The notes under the pieces are model-generated. The model saw only the letters and a list, made by a program, of their open reading frames with translations, made no database searches and was not told the DNA's origin. From Nitrospiraceae bacterium (GTDB lineage Bacteria > Nitrospirota > Nitrospiria > Nitrospirales > UBA8639): a DNA stretch of 64,000 bases. Made by a program: the position numbers and the translations under genes. The stretch is taken from NCBI GenBank assembly GCA_020632635.1, contig JACKFE010000002.1, forward strand, positions 186,001 through 250,000. Direction: 5' to 3'. Shown here piece by piece: positions 9,901 to 18,022 of the stretch (its first letter is position 1; every line of letters starts with the position of its first letter).

Positions 9901-10131
9901 CTGGGCCTCATTCATCCCACGGATAATTTGATTTTCCACCTTACGAGCCGCTTCAACAGCAATACCCTTCATATTCAGCCCGGCGGCATCACGAAGGGCG
10001 CGTTTTTCTTCGAAATAAGTTAGGAGAAGGGAAAGGATAAGTGGAAGAAGACCGACCAAGACAATTGCCAAGATCGTCTTTCCCTTAAGCTGAAGAGAAA
10101 GCCCAAAGCGTTTCACTTTGGTAACACACAA
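6931..10131 (-). CDS. membrane sensor histidine kinase (dCache-HAMP-PAS-PAS-PAS-HisKA-HATPase)
   Basis: A 1066-residue sensor that pairs with the downstream regulator. Order: transmembrane helix at about 20-40, periplasmic dCache-type region to about 340, second helix at about 342-360, HAMP linker, then three PAS domains (starting near 440, 570 and 700). HisKA follows with GVAHEINNPLGG (His near residue 849), then an ATPase domain with N-box VIMNLVLNAIHAL, DNGCGIP and GTGLGLSV. The start is unsure: 10131 is a TTG with no clear ribosome binding site, and a GTG five codons later is an alternative. The dCache region suggests an external small-molecule signal. Confidence 0.93.
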   Translation of the reverse strand: MCVTKVKRFGLSLQLKGKTILAIVLVGLLPLILSLLLTYFEEKRALRDAAGLNMKGIAVEAARKVENQIIRGMNEAQQLATIPFIRSAVVNNNRSYEDKNPDEIQRLIQEWQEGWRSRESQDEFPVFINKYATDYLIQWHAIRKSDYLAIVVVDHQGALVLSSFPQVSFFHGNSVWWQAVAQHAESQAFVSELSFDPGFGTHVLNVAVPIWDDARHQIVGAISILLRRDSLFRSISEVTAGKTGHAMLASADGVPILCPLYSLEEHTIPSTLVQAFQRGEAGWLVADPDSHGMTNALVGFAPLHIGMELAPESLGGKTWYVSVSQDPAETYAPLDQLLGKVVSYGLAVFVILWATGTLVAGRIVKPIQTLSDGVQQFGGGHLAQPIEIRTGDEIERLAEAFNAMAGNLQRSFSELNHTVEEIGRLEEKYRDLIENAPEMIHQLNARGEFVHVNKTELQRLGYTASDMLRMSLCDIVPEDQHYRVKQYLHDLEMGTHRALETTFRTKTQEIMDVEIHSTTFMDPESGALVYSRGFVLDITDRKRLEREVERYTTQLERLVAERTQQLSESEASYKALFNLAADSIFVVGSDGNILDVNAREGEILGYGYPELKGRAFVELVSDSWRAACQKVFDQVSQTEPKAPTIEIEVPDSQGTVKSMEMDVIRLILGNTPALMVQLRDITDHKRLEAQLQRYNEALEETVAGRTREIEQAKSYIESLLENANDVIYTLDMDLCFTYVNEKVSAWGYQKEELLGKTYLSLLSKRFRSRSLEETLDLGSKLVYEVEIMSRQGGIRSVLISVAPLLNDEGRQHGVLGIARDITERKQLEQQVQDSERLASIGKLAAGVAHEINNPLGGILNCLYNIRKGTLTPERAQEYMHFMEDGLRRVQRIVRQLLDFSQQREPDLTSTDIHVVIDRVLILTEHVLAPKSGVILKQYTPSLPPVMADGVMIEQVIMNLVLNAIHALRPGGRITIRTRHHEEICEIDVEDNGCGIPADIRPHIFDPFYTTKGTGEGTGLGLSVSLGIIQRHGGEMLVETEEGRGTCFTVRLPITRIRMNTGIKVGT

Positions 10132-10220
10132 CAGAAGATGAGCATAATCACAACCCTATCATAATTCTAACATTCTGTGGCTCCTTTTTAGATGATGTCA
10201 AGATTCCGTAACATTTACAC

Positions 10221-11141
10221 CTACTTACTTTTTCTTAGTAATTTACCTTCAGCACCTGGCCAAATGAGCAACAGGGGGCTCGCCACAAAGACAGAGGAGT
10301 AAGTACCGATAATGACACCCAGTAGGAGAGCTAGGGAAAAATCGTGGAGAACTTCCCCGCCAAACAGAGTTAAGGGCACTAGAACCAGCACCACTGTCAA
10401 TGTCGTAATCAGCGTACGACTGATAACTTGATTGATCCCATTATTAATGATGTCAGACACCGACTCTCGCCTTCGTTGCCGAAGATTTTCCCTGATACGA
10501 TCAAAAACCACTACCGTATCGGTTAATGAATATCCGGCCAAGGTCAGTAAGGCCGTCACCACCAAAAGGGTGACTTCCTTATTCAGCAGAAAATAAATGC
10601 CTAATACCGCTAATACATCATGAAACGTGGCAATTGCCGCCGCCACCCCAAAACGGAATTCAAAACGGACCGCGATATACAACATAATTCCAATCAAAGA
10701 CAATACAACCGCCACTAAGGCATCCTCTTGAAGTTTCTTGCCGATTGTCGGGCCAATGGAAGTACTTGAATCCACGACAAACGCATGATTGGGAAATTCG
10801 GTTTCAAAGGCGGTGATAATCGCTTTTCCGACTTCCTCCTCCATGGTATGCCCGGTCTTGACCCGGATTAACAGTTTTTGGTCCTGAGTAAATTCTTGCA
10901 GTTCCGCGTCACTCAGTCCGTGCGTTTCAACTGCTTTTCTGGCTTCCTCAATCGAAAGAGGTTTGTCAAACTTGAGCTGTACAGCTGTGCCCCCAGAAAA
11001 ATCGATCCCTAAATTGGCCGAGCCAATCATAATCCAGACCACCGCCAACAATCCGAAGAACACCAGAACGCCCGAGATCATAAACGCCACATTGCGTTTT
11101 CCCATAAAATCGATATTAGTCTTTCCCAGAATTTCCATCAT
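10221..11141 (-). CDS. secF: protein translocase subunit SecF
   Basis: Inner-membrane RND-type subunit of the SecDF complex, which uses ion flow to help pull exported proteins across the membrane. 306 residues, standard length. The first helix precedes GIDFSGGTAVQLKF, and the conserved segment TDTVVVFDRIREN with SRTLITTLTV lies in the C-terminal membrane block. It follows secD and yajC in the usual order. Confidence 0.97.
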   Translation of the reverse strand: MMEILGKTNIDFMGKRNVAFMISGVLVFFGLLAVVWIMIGSANLGIDFSGGTAVQLKFDKPLSIEEARKAVETHGLSDAELQEFTQDQKLLIRVKTGHTMEEEVGKAIITAFETEFPNHAFVVDSSTSIGPTIGKKLQEDALVAVVLSLIGIMLYIAVRFEFRFGVAAAIATFHDVLAVLGIYFLLNKEVTLLVVTALLTLAGYSLTDTVVVFDRIRENLRQRRRESVSDIINNGINQVISRTLITTLTVVLVLVPLTLFGGEVLHDFSLALLLGVIIGTYSSVFVASPLLLIWPGAEGKLLRKSK

Positions 11142-11211
11142 GGACGGTCAATGCTCCTTTTCCCAATCAAACGGCAGTTTCCATCTGCTCTTATGAAGTC
11201 ACACGGATTCC

Positions 11212-12846
11212 CTAAATACTCAGCGTTTCCATTTTCTTCCGGTTCAAGAAATCAAAGATGACCTTGGTACCCACCAACGCCGTAAACAAATTAATAGCAA
11301 TGCCTAAACATAAGGTAACCGCAAATCCCTTGATAGGCCCTGTCCCAAAGAGAAAGAGGGCCAAGCCGGTAATCAAGGTCGTGACGTGCGAATCCACAAT
11401 CGTCAAGAAAGCCTTATCATAACCCGCATCTACAGCCAGCCTGACCGGACGCCCTTGCCGCAGTTCTTCACGAATCCGTTCAAAGATCAGGACATTGGAA
11501 TCGACACCCATTCCAATGGTGAGAATGATGCCGGCTATGCCCGGGAGGGTCAGCGTGGCATTAAGGCCGGATAACGCACCGAGCAAACATATTAAATTCA
11601 GAAACAGGGCCAAATTGGCAATTACCCCAGAAAGGCGGTAATACATCACCATAAACAGGAGCACCAGTGATCCGGCGATTAAGGTGGTCCGTACCCCTTT
11701 TTCAATAGAATCCTTTCCGAGAGAGGGTCCAACGGTCAGATCTTGGAGGGTTTTCAAGGGAGCCGGCAAGGCACCTGCGCGTAAGACAACGGCCAAGTCA
11801 TTGGCTTCATCCGTCGTAAAGGTCCCATTGATAATGGCCCGTCCACCACTGATTCGTTCGTTAATACGGGGAGCGGAGTAGACTTTGCCATCCAAGACAA
11901 TGGCCATTCGTTTTCCCACATTGGCGGCAGTAATGAGATCAAACTCTCGAGCCCCTTTGCTATCAAAAGTCACCCCTACCGCAGGCCCCCCCATTTCATC
12001 AATTTCCACACGAGCATCCTGGAGGACATCCCCGGTGAGTACGGCATCCTTCTTCACTAAATATGGCGTGCTATACGATCGCCCATCTGGTTCGGATACC
12101 ACCGTTTCAAATAATATTTCGGCCCCCTCCGGAATCCGACTGTGAAAATCGGCAAGCACCTTATCCTCACTGCCCTTCTCTACCTGGACAGGTAAATCGG
12201 CAGCCATTGGGGCTTCTTCCAATAACTTAAATTCTAAGAGGGCCGTTTCTTGGATAAGGTCTTTGGCCCGTTGGGGATCCTTGACGCCAGGCAATTGAAT
12301 CGCAATTTGATTGAGACCTAAACGCTGAATCAGAGGTTCGGCCACCCCGAATTGATCGATCCGATTCCGAATGGTTTCCAAGGCTTGATTAATGGCGGAA
12401 TTTTTAACCCGATCAACCTCCGTCTCCCGCAATTCATACACCAAGGCCTTACCTGAGGTTGTCTGTCCCTCAAAGCTGGCGTATTGCTCATTCATCAGAT
12501 TGTTGACGGGCTCAACATCACCTTCGTTTTGAAGGTTGATCACAATTTTTCTGGTCCCCTCACGCTTCACGCCATCTACGAGAATGCCTTTATCTTTCAA
12601 CAGATCTTCAACCGCTTTGCGTGAACGATCAACCGCAATTTCTACCGCACGTTCTTCCTCCACTTCGAGGACCAGATGAATACCGCCTTGGAGATCCAGA
12701 CCTAAGGTAAGCCCACGATGACCAAAGATGGTTTGTACACTCTCAGGCAAAGCCTGAAAGATGGAGGGAAATGACGGCAGGGCCAGGATGCCTGACACCA
12801 GAGTCACCGCCAATAGCAGAAAAAACCGCCCACGAATTTTTTTCAT
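11212..12846 (-). CDS. secD: protein translocase subunit SecD
   Basis: Partner of SecF. 544 residues: an N-terminal helix, then GLDLQGGIHLVLEVE, the large periplasmic P1 region, and six C-terminal helices with the ion-path signature GMGVDSNVLIFERIREE. The insert holding the P1 head is complete. It is transcribed after yajC and 70 bases before secF, consistent with one transcript. Ordinary copy with no odd features. Confidence 0.97.
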   Translation of the reverse strand: MKKIRGRFFLLLAVTLVSGILALPSFPSIFQALPESVQTIFGHRGLTLGLDLQGGIHLVLEVEEERAVEIAVDRSRKAVEDLLKDKGILVDGVKREGTRKIVINLQNEGDVEPVNNLMNEQYASFEGQTTSGKALVYELRETEVDRVKNSAINQALETIRNRIDQFGVAEPLIQRLGLNQIAIQLPGVKDPQRAKDLIQETALLEFKLLEEAPMAADLPVQVEKGSEDKVLADFHSRIPEGAEILFETVVSEPDGRSYSTPYLVKKDAVLTGDVLQDARVEIDEMGGPAVGVTFDSKGAREFDLITAANVGKRMAIVLDGKVYSAPRINERISGGRAIINGTFTTDEANDLAVVLRAGALPAPLKTLQDLTVGPSLGKDSIEKGVRTTLIAGSLVLLFMVMYYRLSGVIANLALFLNLICLLGALSGLNATLTLPGIAGIILTIGMGVDSNVLIFERIREELRQGRPVRLAVDAGYDKAFLTIVDSHVTTLITGLALFLFGTGPIKGFAVTLCLGIAINLFTALVGTKVIFDFLNRKKMETLSI

Positions 12847-12865
12847 TCACCTACCCCTTAGCCGA

Positions 12866-13189
12866 TCAGGATTCATTGCTCGCTCGGATGCTTGCGATGT
12901 GATCACGTTGCATCCGAACTTTTGTGTTATCTGCGATTTGAATGGTCACGGTATCCTTATCCAAATTGGTGATGGCCCCCCAGATACCCGAGGACGTGAT
13001 AATTTTATCGCCCTTCTTCAAGGCTTCAAGCATCTCTCGCTGTTTTTTTTGTCGCCGCTGCTGGGGCACGATGAGCAAAAAATAAAATACGATAAAAATG
13101 AGCAAAAAGGGAATTAACGATAAGAGGCCCGGCGCGGAATCCGCTGCCCCTCCTGCTCCTTGGGCCCACGCCACGGATTGCAGCATCAT
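12866..13189 (-). CDS. yajC: preprotein translocase accessory subunit YajC
   Basis: Single-span membrane protein of 107 residues that associates with SecDF. The helix LLSLIPFLLIFIVFYFLLIV is followed by the family motif PQQRRQKKQREMLEALKKGD and a small beta domain (GIWGAITNLDKDTVTIQI). GAGGAG lies a few bases before the ATG. The gene order tgt-yajC-secD-secF is the common one in bacteria. Confidence 0.96.
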   Translation of the reverse strand: MMLQSVAWAQGAGGAADSAPGLLSLIPFLLIFIVFYFLLIVPQQRRQKKQREMLEALKKGDKIITSSGIWGAITNLDKDTVTIQIADNTKVRMQRDHIASIRASNES

Positions 13190-13226
13190 GAGACATTCTC
13201 CTCATTCAATAACCAACACATGGATA

Positions 13227-14393
13227 TTACCCTGGGACTTCTTCTCCCAATTCCTTAGTGGACTGGGATTCGGAGATCCGACGCCGATAAAACTCGGATC
13301 GAAATTCGGCAAACCGATCTTCCCGAATCGCCTGCCGCAGTCCCTGCATGAGGGAGCCATAATACCAAAGGTTATGGATCGTATTCAGTCGCACCCCCAA
13401 CATTTCATTCGCCACAAACAAATGACGTAAATAGGCTCTGGAAAACTTCTGACAGACAGGGCATCCACACTCGGGATCCACCGGACCAGGGTCCTTGGCA
13501 TATTGCGCCTGTTTGATCAACACCCTCCCCGTTGTCGTGAATAACCAGCCGGTTCGGCCATGTCGTGTGGGAATCACACAGTCAAATAGGTCCAACCCGC
13601 GAGCCACACCCTCTACGAGATCCTCAGGTAACCCCACGCCCATGAGATATCGAGGACGGGCAGGGGGCAACTCTTGCACCACGGTCTCGATCATCTCGAA
13701 CATAGCTGATTTTTCCTCACCCAGGGACAACCCGCCTAGCGCAAATCCATCAAGGTTGATATCTATCAAGCCCTGAGCCGACTCTTTTCGCAAGGCGTGA
13801 AACACCCCTCCCTGGACAATCCCAAAGACCCATTGATGATCCTTCCTGGGCACCTCGACACTTCGCCGAGCCCAGCGGGTGGTTCGCTGTACGGCTTCAC
13901 GGGCTTGCGACTCGGTACATGGAAATGGTGGACAATGGTCCAACACCATCATAATGTCGGATCCCAATGCGACCTGAATCGCCATGCTCTTTTCCGGAGA
14001 GAGCAAATGCCAATCCCCGTTTAAATGCGATCGGAAGCCCACGCCTTCCTCCGTGATTTTACACAAATCAGCCAGGCTCACGATCTGATATCCGCCGCTA
14101 TCGGTTAAAATCCCGCCATCCCATTGCATAAAATGGTGCAACCCACCCATGGATTCAATGAGCTCATGTCCTGGCCGAAGAAACAGATGATAGGCATTCC
14201 CAAGAATCATTCGAAATCCACAGGCTCGAACTTCTTCCGGCTCAAGTCCCTTGACGGTTCCCTGTGAGCCGACCGGCATAAAGGCTGGCGTTTCAATAGT
14301 CCCATGTGCCGTCTCCAATAACCCACAACGGGCTTCCGACGAGGTGGATCTGTGGAAAAGGGAAAAGGGCTTCACGGGTTCATCCAATCTCAA
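13227..14393 (-). CDS. tgt: queuine tRNA-ribosyltransferase
   Basis: Exchanges guanine 34 for the preQ1 base in tRNAs with GUN anticodons. 388 residues, a TIM barrel. Visible motifs: TDSGGYQIVSL near the active site, FGIVQGG, the catalytic region LDLFDCVIPTRHGR, and the zinc site CGCPVCQKFSRAYLRHLF. It is separated from argS by only four bases and from yajC by about 37. Confidence 0.97.
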   Translation of the reverse strand: MRLDEPVKPFSLFHRSTSSEARCGLLETAHGTIETPAFMPVGSQGTVKGLEPEEVRACGFRMILGNAYHLFLRPGHELIESMGGLHHFMQWDGGILTDSGGYQIVSLADLCKITEEGVGFRSHLNGDWHLLSPEKSMAIQVALGSDIMMVLDHCPPFPCTESQAREAVQRTTRWARRSVEVPRKDHQWVFGIVQGGVFHALRKESAQGLIDINLDGFALGGLSLGEEKSAMFEMIETVVQELPPARPRYLMGVGLPEDLVEGVARGLDLFDCVIPTRHGRTGWLFTTTGRVLIKQAQYAKDPGPVDPECGCPVCQKFSRAYLRHLFVANEMLGVRLNTIHNLWYYGSLMQGLRQAIREDRFAEFRSEFYRRRISESQSTKELGEEVPG

Positions 14394-14397
14394 GACC

Positions 14398-16185
14398 TTA
14401 CATTTTTTCCGGTGCTGATACCCCTAAGAGGGTCAACCCATTGCGAATCACTGTCTGAACCTGCCGAAGAATAGCCAATCGCGCAGAGGTGACGTCAGAA
14501 GATATCTTTTCTGACGAGTGCTCACGACTCTCTTCGGACTCCGGCTCTTCTGGGAATTCTGAGGACTCGGAGACCCCCTCCGTAGACTCGGAGCGTTCCG
14601 TCACAGAAAGGGGAGGCAAAACTCGATGTCTGTTGTAATAGGCATGAAGCTGTGCAGCCAGTTCCTGGAGATAAAAGGTCAGTCGATGGGGCTCCAGGGC
14701 CACCGCGCTACCTTCCACAACTGTGGGATAATGAGCCAATCTCTTAATGAGCCCCAACTCCTCTTCTTGAAGCAAAAAATCCGTCTTGACTTCTTCTATG
14801 CGTGGCAGATGATACCCTCGATCTTGGGCCACTCGGAACAGACTTGCTAACCGCGCATGGGCATACTGCACATAATAGACGGGATTATCAGCCGATTGCT
14901 GTTTGGCTAAATCCAAATCAAAGTCTAAATGGGTATCAGCTCGACGCATAAGAAAGAAAAATTTAGCGGCATCAGGCCCAACCTCGTCTAAGACCTCTCG
15001 CAGGGTCACGAATTCTCCTGCCCGTTTGGACATTTCAACTTTTTGACCGCCACGGAGCAGACTAACCATCTGAACCAACACCACTTTGAGGGTCTCTTTG
15101 GGAAAACCAAATGCTTGAACCGCAGCTTCCATTCTGGGGATATATCCATGGTGATCGGCTCCCCAAACATTTATGAGGGTGTCGTACCCCCGTCCGAGTT
15201 TCTCTCGATGATACGCAATATCCGCAGCCAAATAGGTATAGGATCCATCCTGCTTTTGGGCTACCCGGTCTTTTTCATCACCGAAGCGTGATGAACAAAA
15301 CCACCACGCCCCATCCCGTTGTTCCAGAAGGTGCTTTTGTCGCAGAAGGTCAAAGGCTTGCTGAATCTTCCCCGATTCATGTAGTTGCGTTTCACTGAAC
15401 CAGATTTCAAAACCTATACCGAAACGGGACAGATCTTGACGAATTCGATCCAGTAAAAGCGCGCTGGCTTCCATGGCGCACATCCTCTCCGCTTCTTCGG
15501 CAGGAAGATCAAGCAATGCAGATTGGCGTGTGCGAATCAAGGCATCCGCGATCTCCTTAATGTAATCCCCATGATACCCATCCTCAGGAAATCCAGTCCC
15601 TTTGCCTAATTTCTCACGGTATCGGGCCAATACGGATTGCCCTAATAATAAAAGTTGCCGCCCCGCATCATTGATGTAGTACTCTCTCTCCACAGAAAAG
15701 CCGGAGGCTTGCAACACATTGGCTAGGGCTTGCCCTAGAGCCGCCCCTCGTCCATGTCCCACATGAAGGGGTCCGGTCGGGTTGGCACTGACAAACTCCA
15801 GAAGGATTCGCTGACCTTTCCCAACTCGTGATGTTCCAAATAACAGACCGAATTCTTGAATGGATTGAAGAACTTGAATCCAACACAGAGGATTCAGTGT
15901 AAAATTGAGGAACCCAGGAGACGCCACATCCACTCGAGAGAATAGATGAGGCCATTCCCTCTGAAGCTCTCCGGCCAAAACCTCCCCAATTTTCATGGGA
16001 GCCTGCCTAACCTGAGAGGCCAACAGCATGGCCACGTTTGAAGAAAAGTCCCCCCATTCCGGTCGTTTCGGAGACTCGATAACAATCCCTGGCTGGCTGG
16101 AAAGTGCAAGCACGCCCGACTGACTCAATCGATTGAGGGTGAAGGAGACGGCTTCTGCTACTTGACTTTGAGGAAGGCCACTCAC
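14398..16185 (-). CDS. argS: arginyl-tRNA synthetase with acidic C-terminal insert
   Basis: Charges tRNA-Arg. 595 residues. The class I HIGH-like motif is HVGHGRGAALG in VSANPTGPLHVGHGRG, and MSKRAGEF stands in for KMSKS. The C-terminal anticodon-binding domain runs to the family end (NGLTLLGVSAPEKM). Between HRVLPPL and SARLAILRQV, where the family normally continues directly, lies about 45 residues rich in Ser and Glu, predicted disordered. The insert is in frame and does not break the domain. Its function is unknown. Confidence 0.96.
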   Translation of the reverse strand: MSGLPQSQVAEAVSFTLNRLSQSGVLALSSQPGIVIESPKRPEWGDFSSNVAMLLASQVRQAPMKIGEVLAGELQREWPHLFSRVDVASPGFLNFTLNPLCWIQVLQSIQEFGLLFGTSRVGKGQRILLEFVSANPTGPLHVGHGRGAALGQALANVLQASGFSVEREYYINDAGRQLLLLGQSVLARYREKLGKGTGFPEDGYHGDYIKEIADALIRTRQSALLDLPAEEAERMCAMEASALLLDRIRQDLSRFGIGFEIWFSETQLHESGKIQQAFDLLRQKHLLEQRDGAWWFCSSRFGDEKDRVAQKQDGSYTYLAADIAYHREKLGRGYDTLINVWGADHHGYIPRMEAAVQAFGFPKETLKVVLVQMVSLLRGGQKVEMSKRAGEFVTLREVLDEVGPDAAKFFFLMRRADTHLDFDLDLAKQQSADNPVYYVQYAHARLASLFRVAQDRGYHLPRIEEVKTDFLLQEEELGLIKRLAHYPTVVEGSAVALEPHRLTFYLQELAAQLHAYYNRHRVLPPLSVTERSESTEGVSESSEFPEEPESEESREHSSEKISSDVTSARLAILRQVQTVIRNGLTLLGVSAPEKM

Positions 16186-16300
16186 AAATAAATGCTCTAT
16201 CTATGCAGAATATAAAGAGTTTTTGCCGAGGCGAATGTACCACAGGCCTTGCATCAAGGCAAGGATAAAGGCAGTCCATACCATGAATTTTTCTCTCTCC

Positions 16301-17290
16301 TTATACAACAAGAGAACCAAGTTGCTCTGGTAACAGTTCTTCCACTAGTTCAACAAGGCCCTCAGAGGAAAAGTTCAATTCCTGCTCTCGGCATATTCGA
16401 ACATGTGTCCCACGTGGTGCCCATACTTCGGGATCCGTAGGGCCAAATAATAATAGCGAGTGGGTCCCGCATCCAGCAGCCAAATGGCTTAAACCAGAGT
16501 CATGTCCAATATATAACCTGACACAGTTGAAAAGCCGGCAGACTGTCACAAGATCCAGATGCTGAAAGACGGGAGGATCCAGATCCGACAAGGATGACAA
16601 GATTGGATCAAGGAATGTTGAATCGGCAGGCCCGCCGATAAAACCAACCTTTCCTGGAAACTTCCTTAAAAGAACCCGTGCAAATGTGGAAAAGTTTTTG
16701 GTGCTGACGCATTTTTGACCGCTTCCACTACCGGGATGAAGCAAAATAAAAAGCTCCGGACTCGGGGAATTTGACCATAGACTTCCAAAAAGTTCCGTAT
16801 GGTTTCCCTTTGGCAACTGAAGAACCCTCAAATCCTCAGGAATGAACGGGCCTCCTAACCCGGAGAGACTGGCAATGGCCTCAGCATACCGTTCCACCAT
16901 ATGCCGGGAAGAAATGCTGAAATCTTTGGGTGATCTAAAAAATGACTGCGTATAGCCTAACTGAGCCGCATAGGATGCCCAGAACCCATCATCATCATTC
17001 ATCCAGGCAATAACCAGATCATTGTCGGGGCATTGAGACCACACCGGCAGTCTCCTTAAGGACCCCATTCCCCATGGATTCCCGGAATAAAAAGATTCGA
17101 ACGAATGCGCTGCATCCACCTCTCCAGCTGTCAATAAAACTTTTCCAAGTCCTTGGTGACCATACCAAATGACCTTATGCCTGGGATTCAACCTCCGTAG
17201 CTTTCTTATAGTAGGCAAGGATAACAGACCATCTCCAAGGGCTCCGGGATGCAAGATCAGGATTTTAGCGGGAGGGGAAAAAGATCTCAT
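16301..17290 (-). CDS. glycosyltransferase family 9 (heptosyltransferase-like)
   Basis: GT-B fold enzyme like those adding ADP-heptose to lipopolysaccharide core. The start at 17290 forms an ATGA overlap with the mobA stop and gives 329 residues; a longer frame to 17329 would overlap mobA by 43 bases. N-terminal ILILHPGALGDGLLSLP is the family's first motif. ILLHPGSGSGQKCVS and YIGHDSGLSHLAAGCG are the C-terminal donor-site motifs. The exact sugar and acceptor cannot be told. Confidence 0.88.
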   Translation of the reverse strand: MRSFSPPAKILILHPGALGDGLLSLPTIRKLRRLNPRHKVIWYGHQGLGKVLLTAGEVDAAHSFESFYSGNPWGMGSLRRLPVWSQCPDNDLVIAWMNDDDGFWASYAAQLGYTQSFFRSPKDFSISSRHMVERYAEAIASLSGLGGPFIPEDLRVLQLPKGNHTELFGSLWSNSPSPELFILLHPGSGSGQKCVSTKNFSTFARVLLRKFPGKVGFIGGPADSTFLDPILSSLSDLDPPVFQHLDLVTVCRLFNCVRLYIGHDSGLSHLAAGCGTHSLLLFGPTDPEVWAPRGTHVRICREQELNFSSEGLVELVEELLPEQLGSLVV

Positions 17291-17901
17291 ACCGACAAGT
17301 TTCGTCGAGCTTTCCTGGCGAACTCCCAATCTGATGGAGTATTCACATTGATAAATGAGCGAAGGTGGGGATCAAGATCAGACAATCGCGTTTCATCCAG
17401 AACAATAGTTGATAAGGCTGAATTACAAAATAAATCTTGAATTTTCAAATGATCCTTACGGATCATTTCTTCTAAATATGGAAGACATTTTTTGGAATAC
17501 CGGGCATGTAGGGGCTGAATGCCATGAAGAAGATGCACAACAACTAGATCCGCAGGCGGGCTTAGGCAAATTCGTTCCACCACTCCTGAATGTAAATACG
17601 GCATATCGCAAGCTACTACAAATGAATATGGGTTATGGCTATGAAGAATTCCAGAAAAAAGTCCACCTATAGACCCTTTACCAGGAATTTCATCTGTAAT
17701 AGATCGAACCGAAGCCGATCTCAGCTCATAATCAGAAGCTGCAGTCACAATAATCAGTTCATCAAAGAGTGGATCCAGCACCGCACAAATGGAATCAAGT
17801 AAATTCACGCCATTCCAAGGCAAACATCGTTTATCCCGCCCCATCCGGGTACTTTTCCCTCCAGCTAGAATTACCCCGGAAACTCCATCCATTTTCTTCA
17901 T
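17287..17901 (-). CDS. mobA: molybdenum cofactor guanylyltransferase MobA
   Basis: Joins GMP to molybdopterin to make the MGD form required by the DMSO-reductase family, including NXR. 204 residues. Motifs: GVILAGGKSTRMGRDKRCLPW (nucleotide binding), GSIGGLFSGI, and FVVACDMPYL with the metal-binding Asp. Its stop overlaps the next start (ATGA), so it heads a translationally coupled run. The start lacks an obvious ribosome binding site; ATG three codons later is an alternative. Confidence 0.94.
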   Translation of the reverse strand: MKKMDGVSGVILAGGKSTRMGRDKRCLPWNGVNLLDSICAVLDPLFDELIIVTAASDYELRSASVRSITDEIPGKGSIGGLFSGILHSHNPYSFVVACDMPYLHSGVVERICLSPPADLVVVHLLHGIQPLHARYSKKCLPYLEEMIRKDHLKIQDLFCNSALSTIVLDETRLSDLDPHLRSFINVNTPSDWEFARKARRNLSV

Positions 17902-17963
17902 GGGAATTTTTTTTGCAATACGTTTGTTTGAACAGCGAAGGAACTCAGTACGGATTTTTGATC

Positions 17964-17995
17964 AAAAAAAAGGGGGTGGTTTCCCACCCCCTTTT
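17964..17995 (-). terminator. Rho-independent terminator of the cytochrome operon
   Basis: On the minus strand GGGGGTGG and CCACCCCC form an 8-bp stem with a four-base loop, followed by a run of eight T. It lies just after the stop of the dicytochrome gene (18023) and before mobA, separating the respiratory operon from the housekeeping run. Confidence 0.9.
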
Positions 17996-18022
17996 ATTCA
18001 GCTTAGAGAAAAATCTCTAGCC

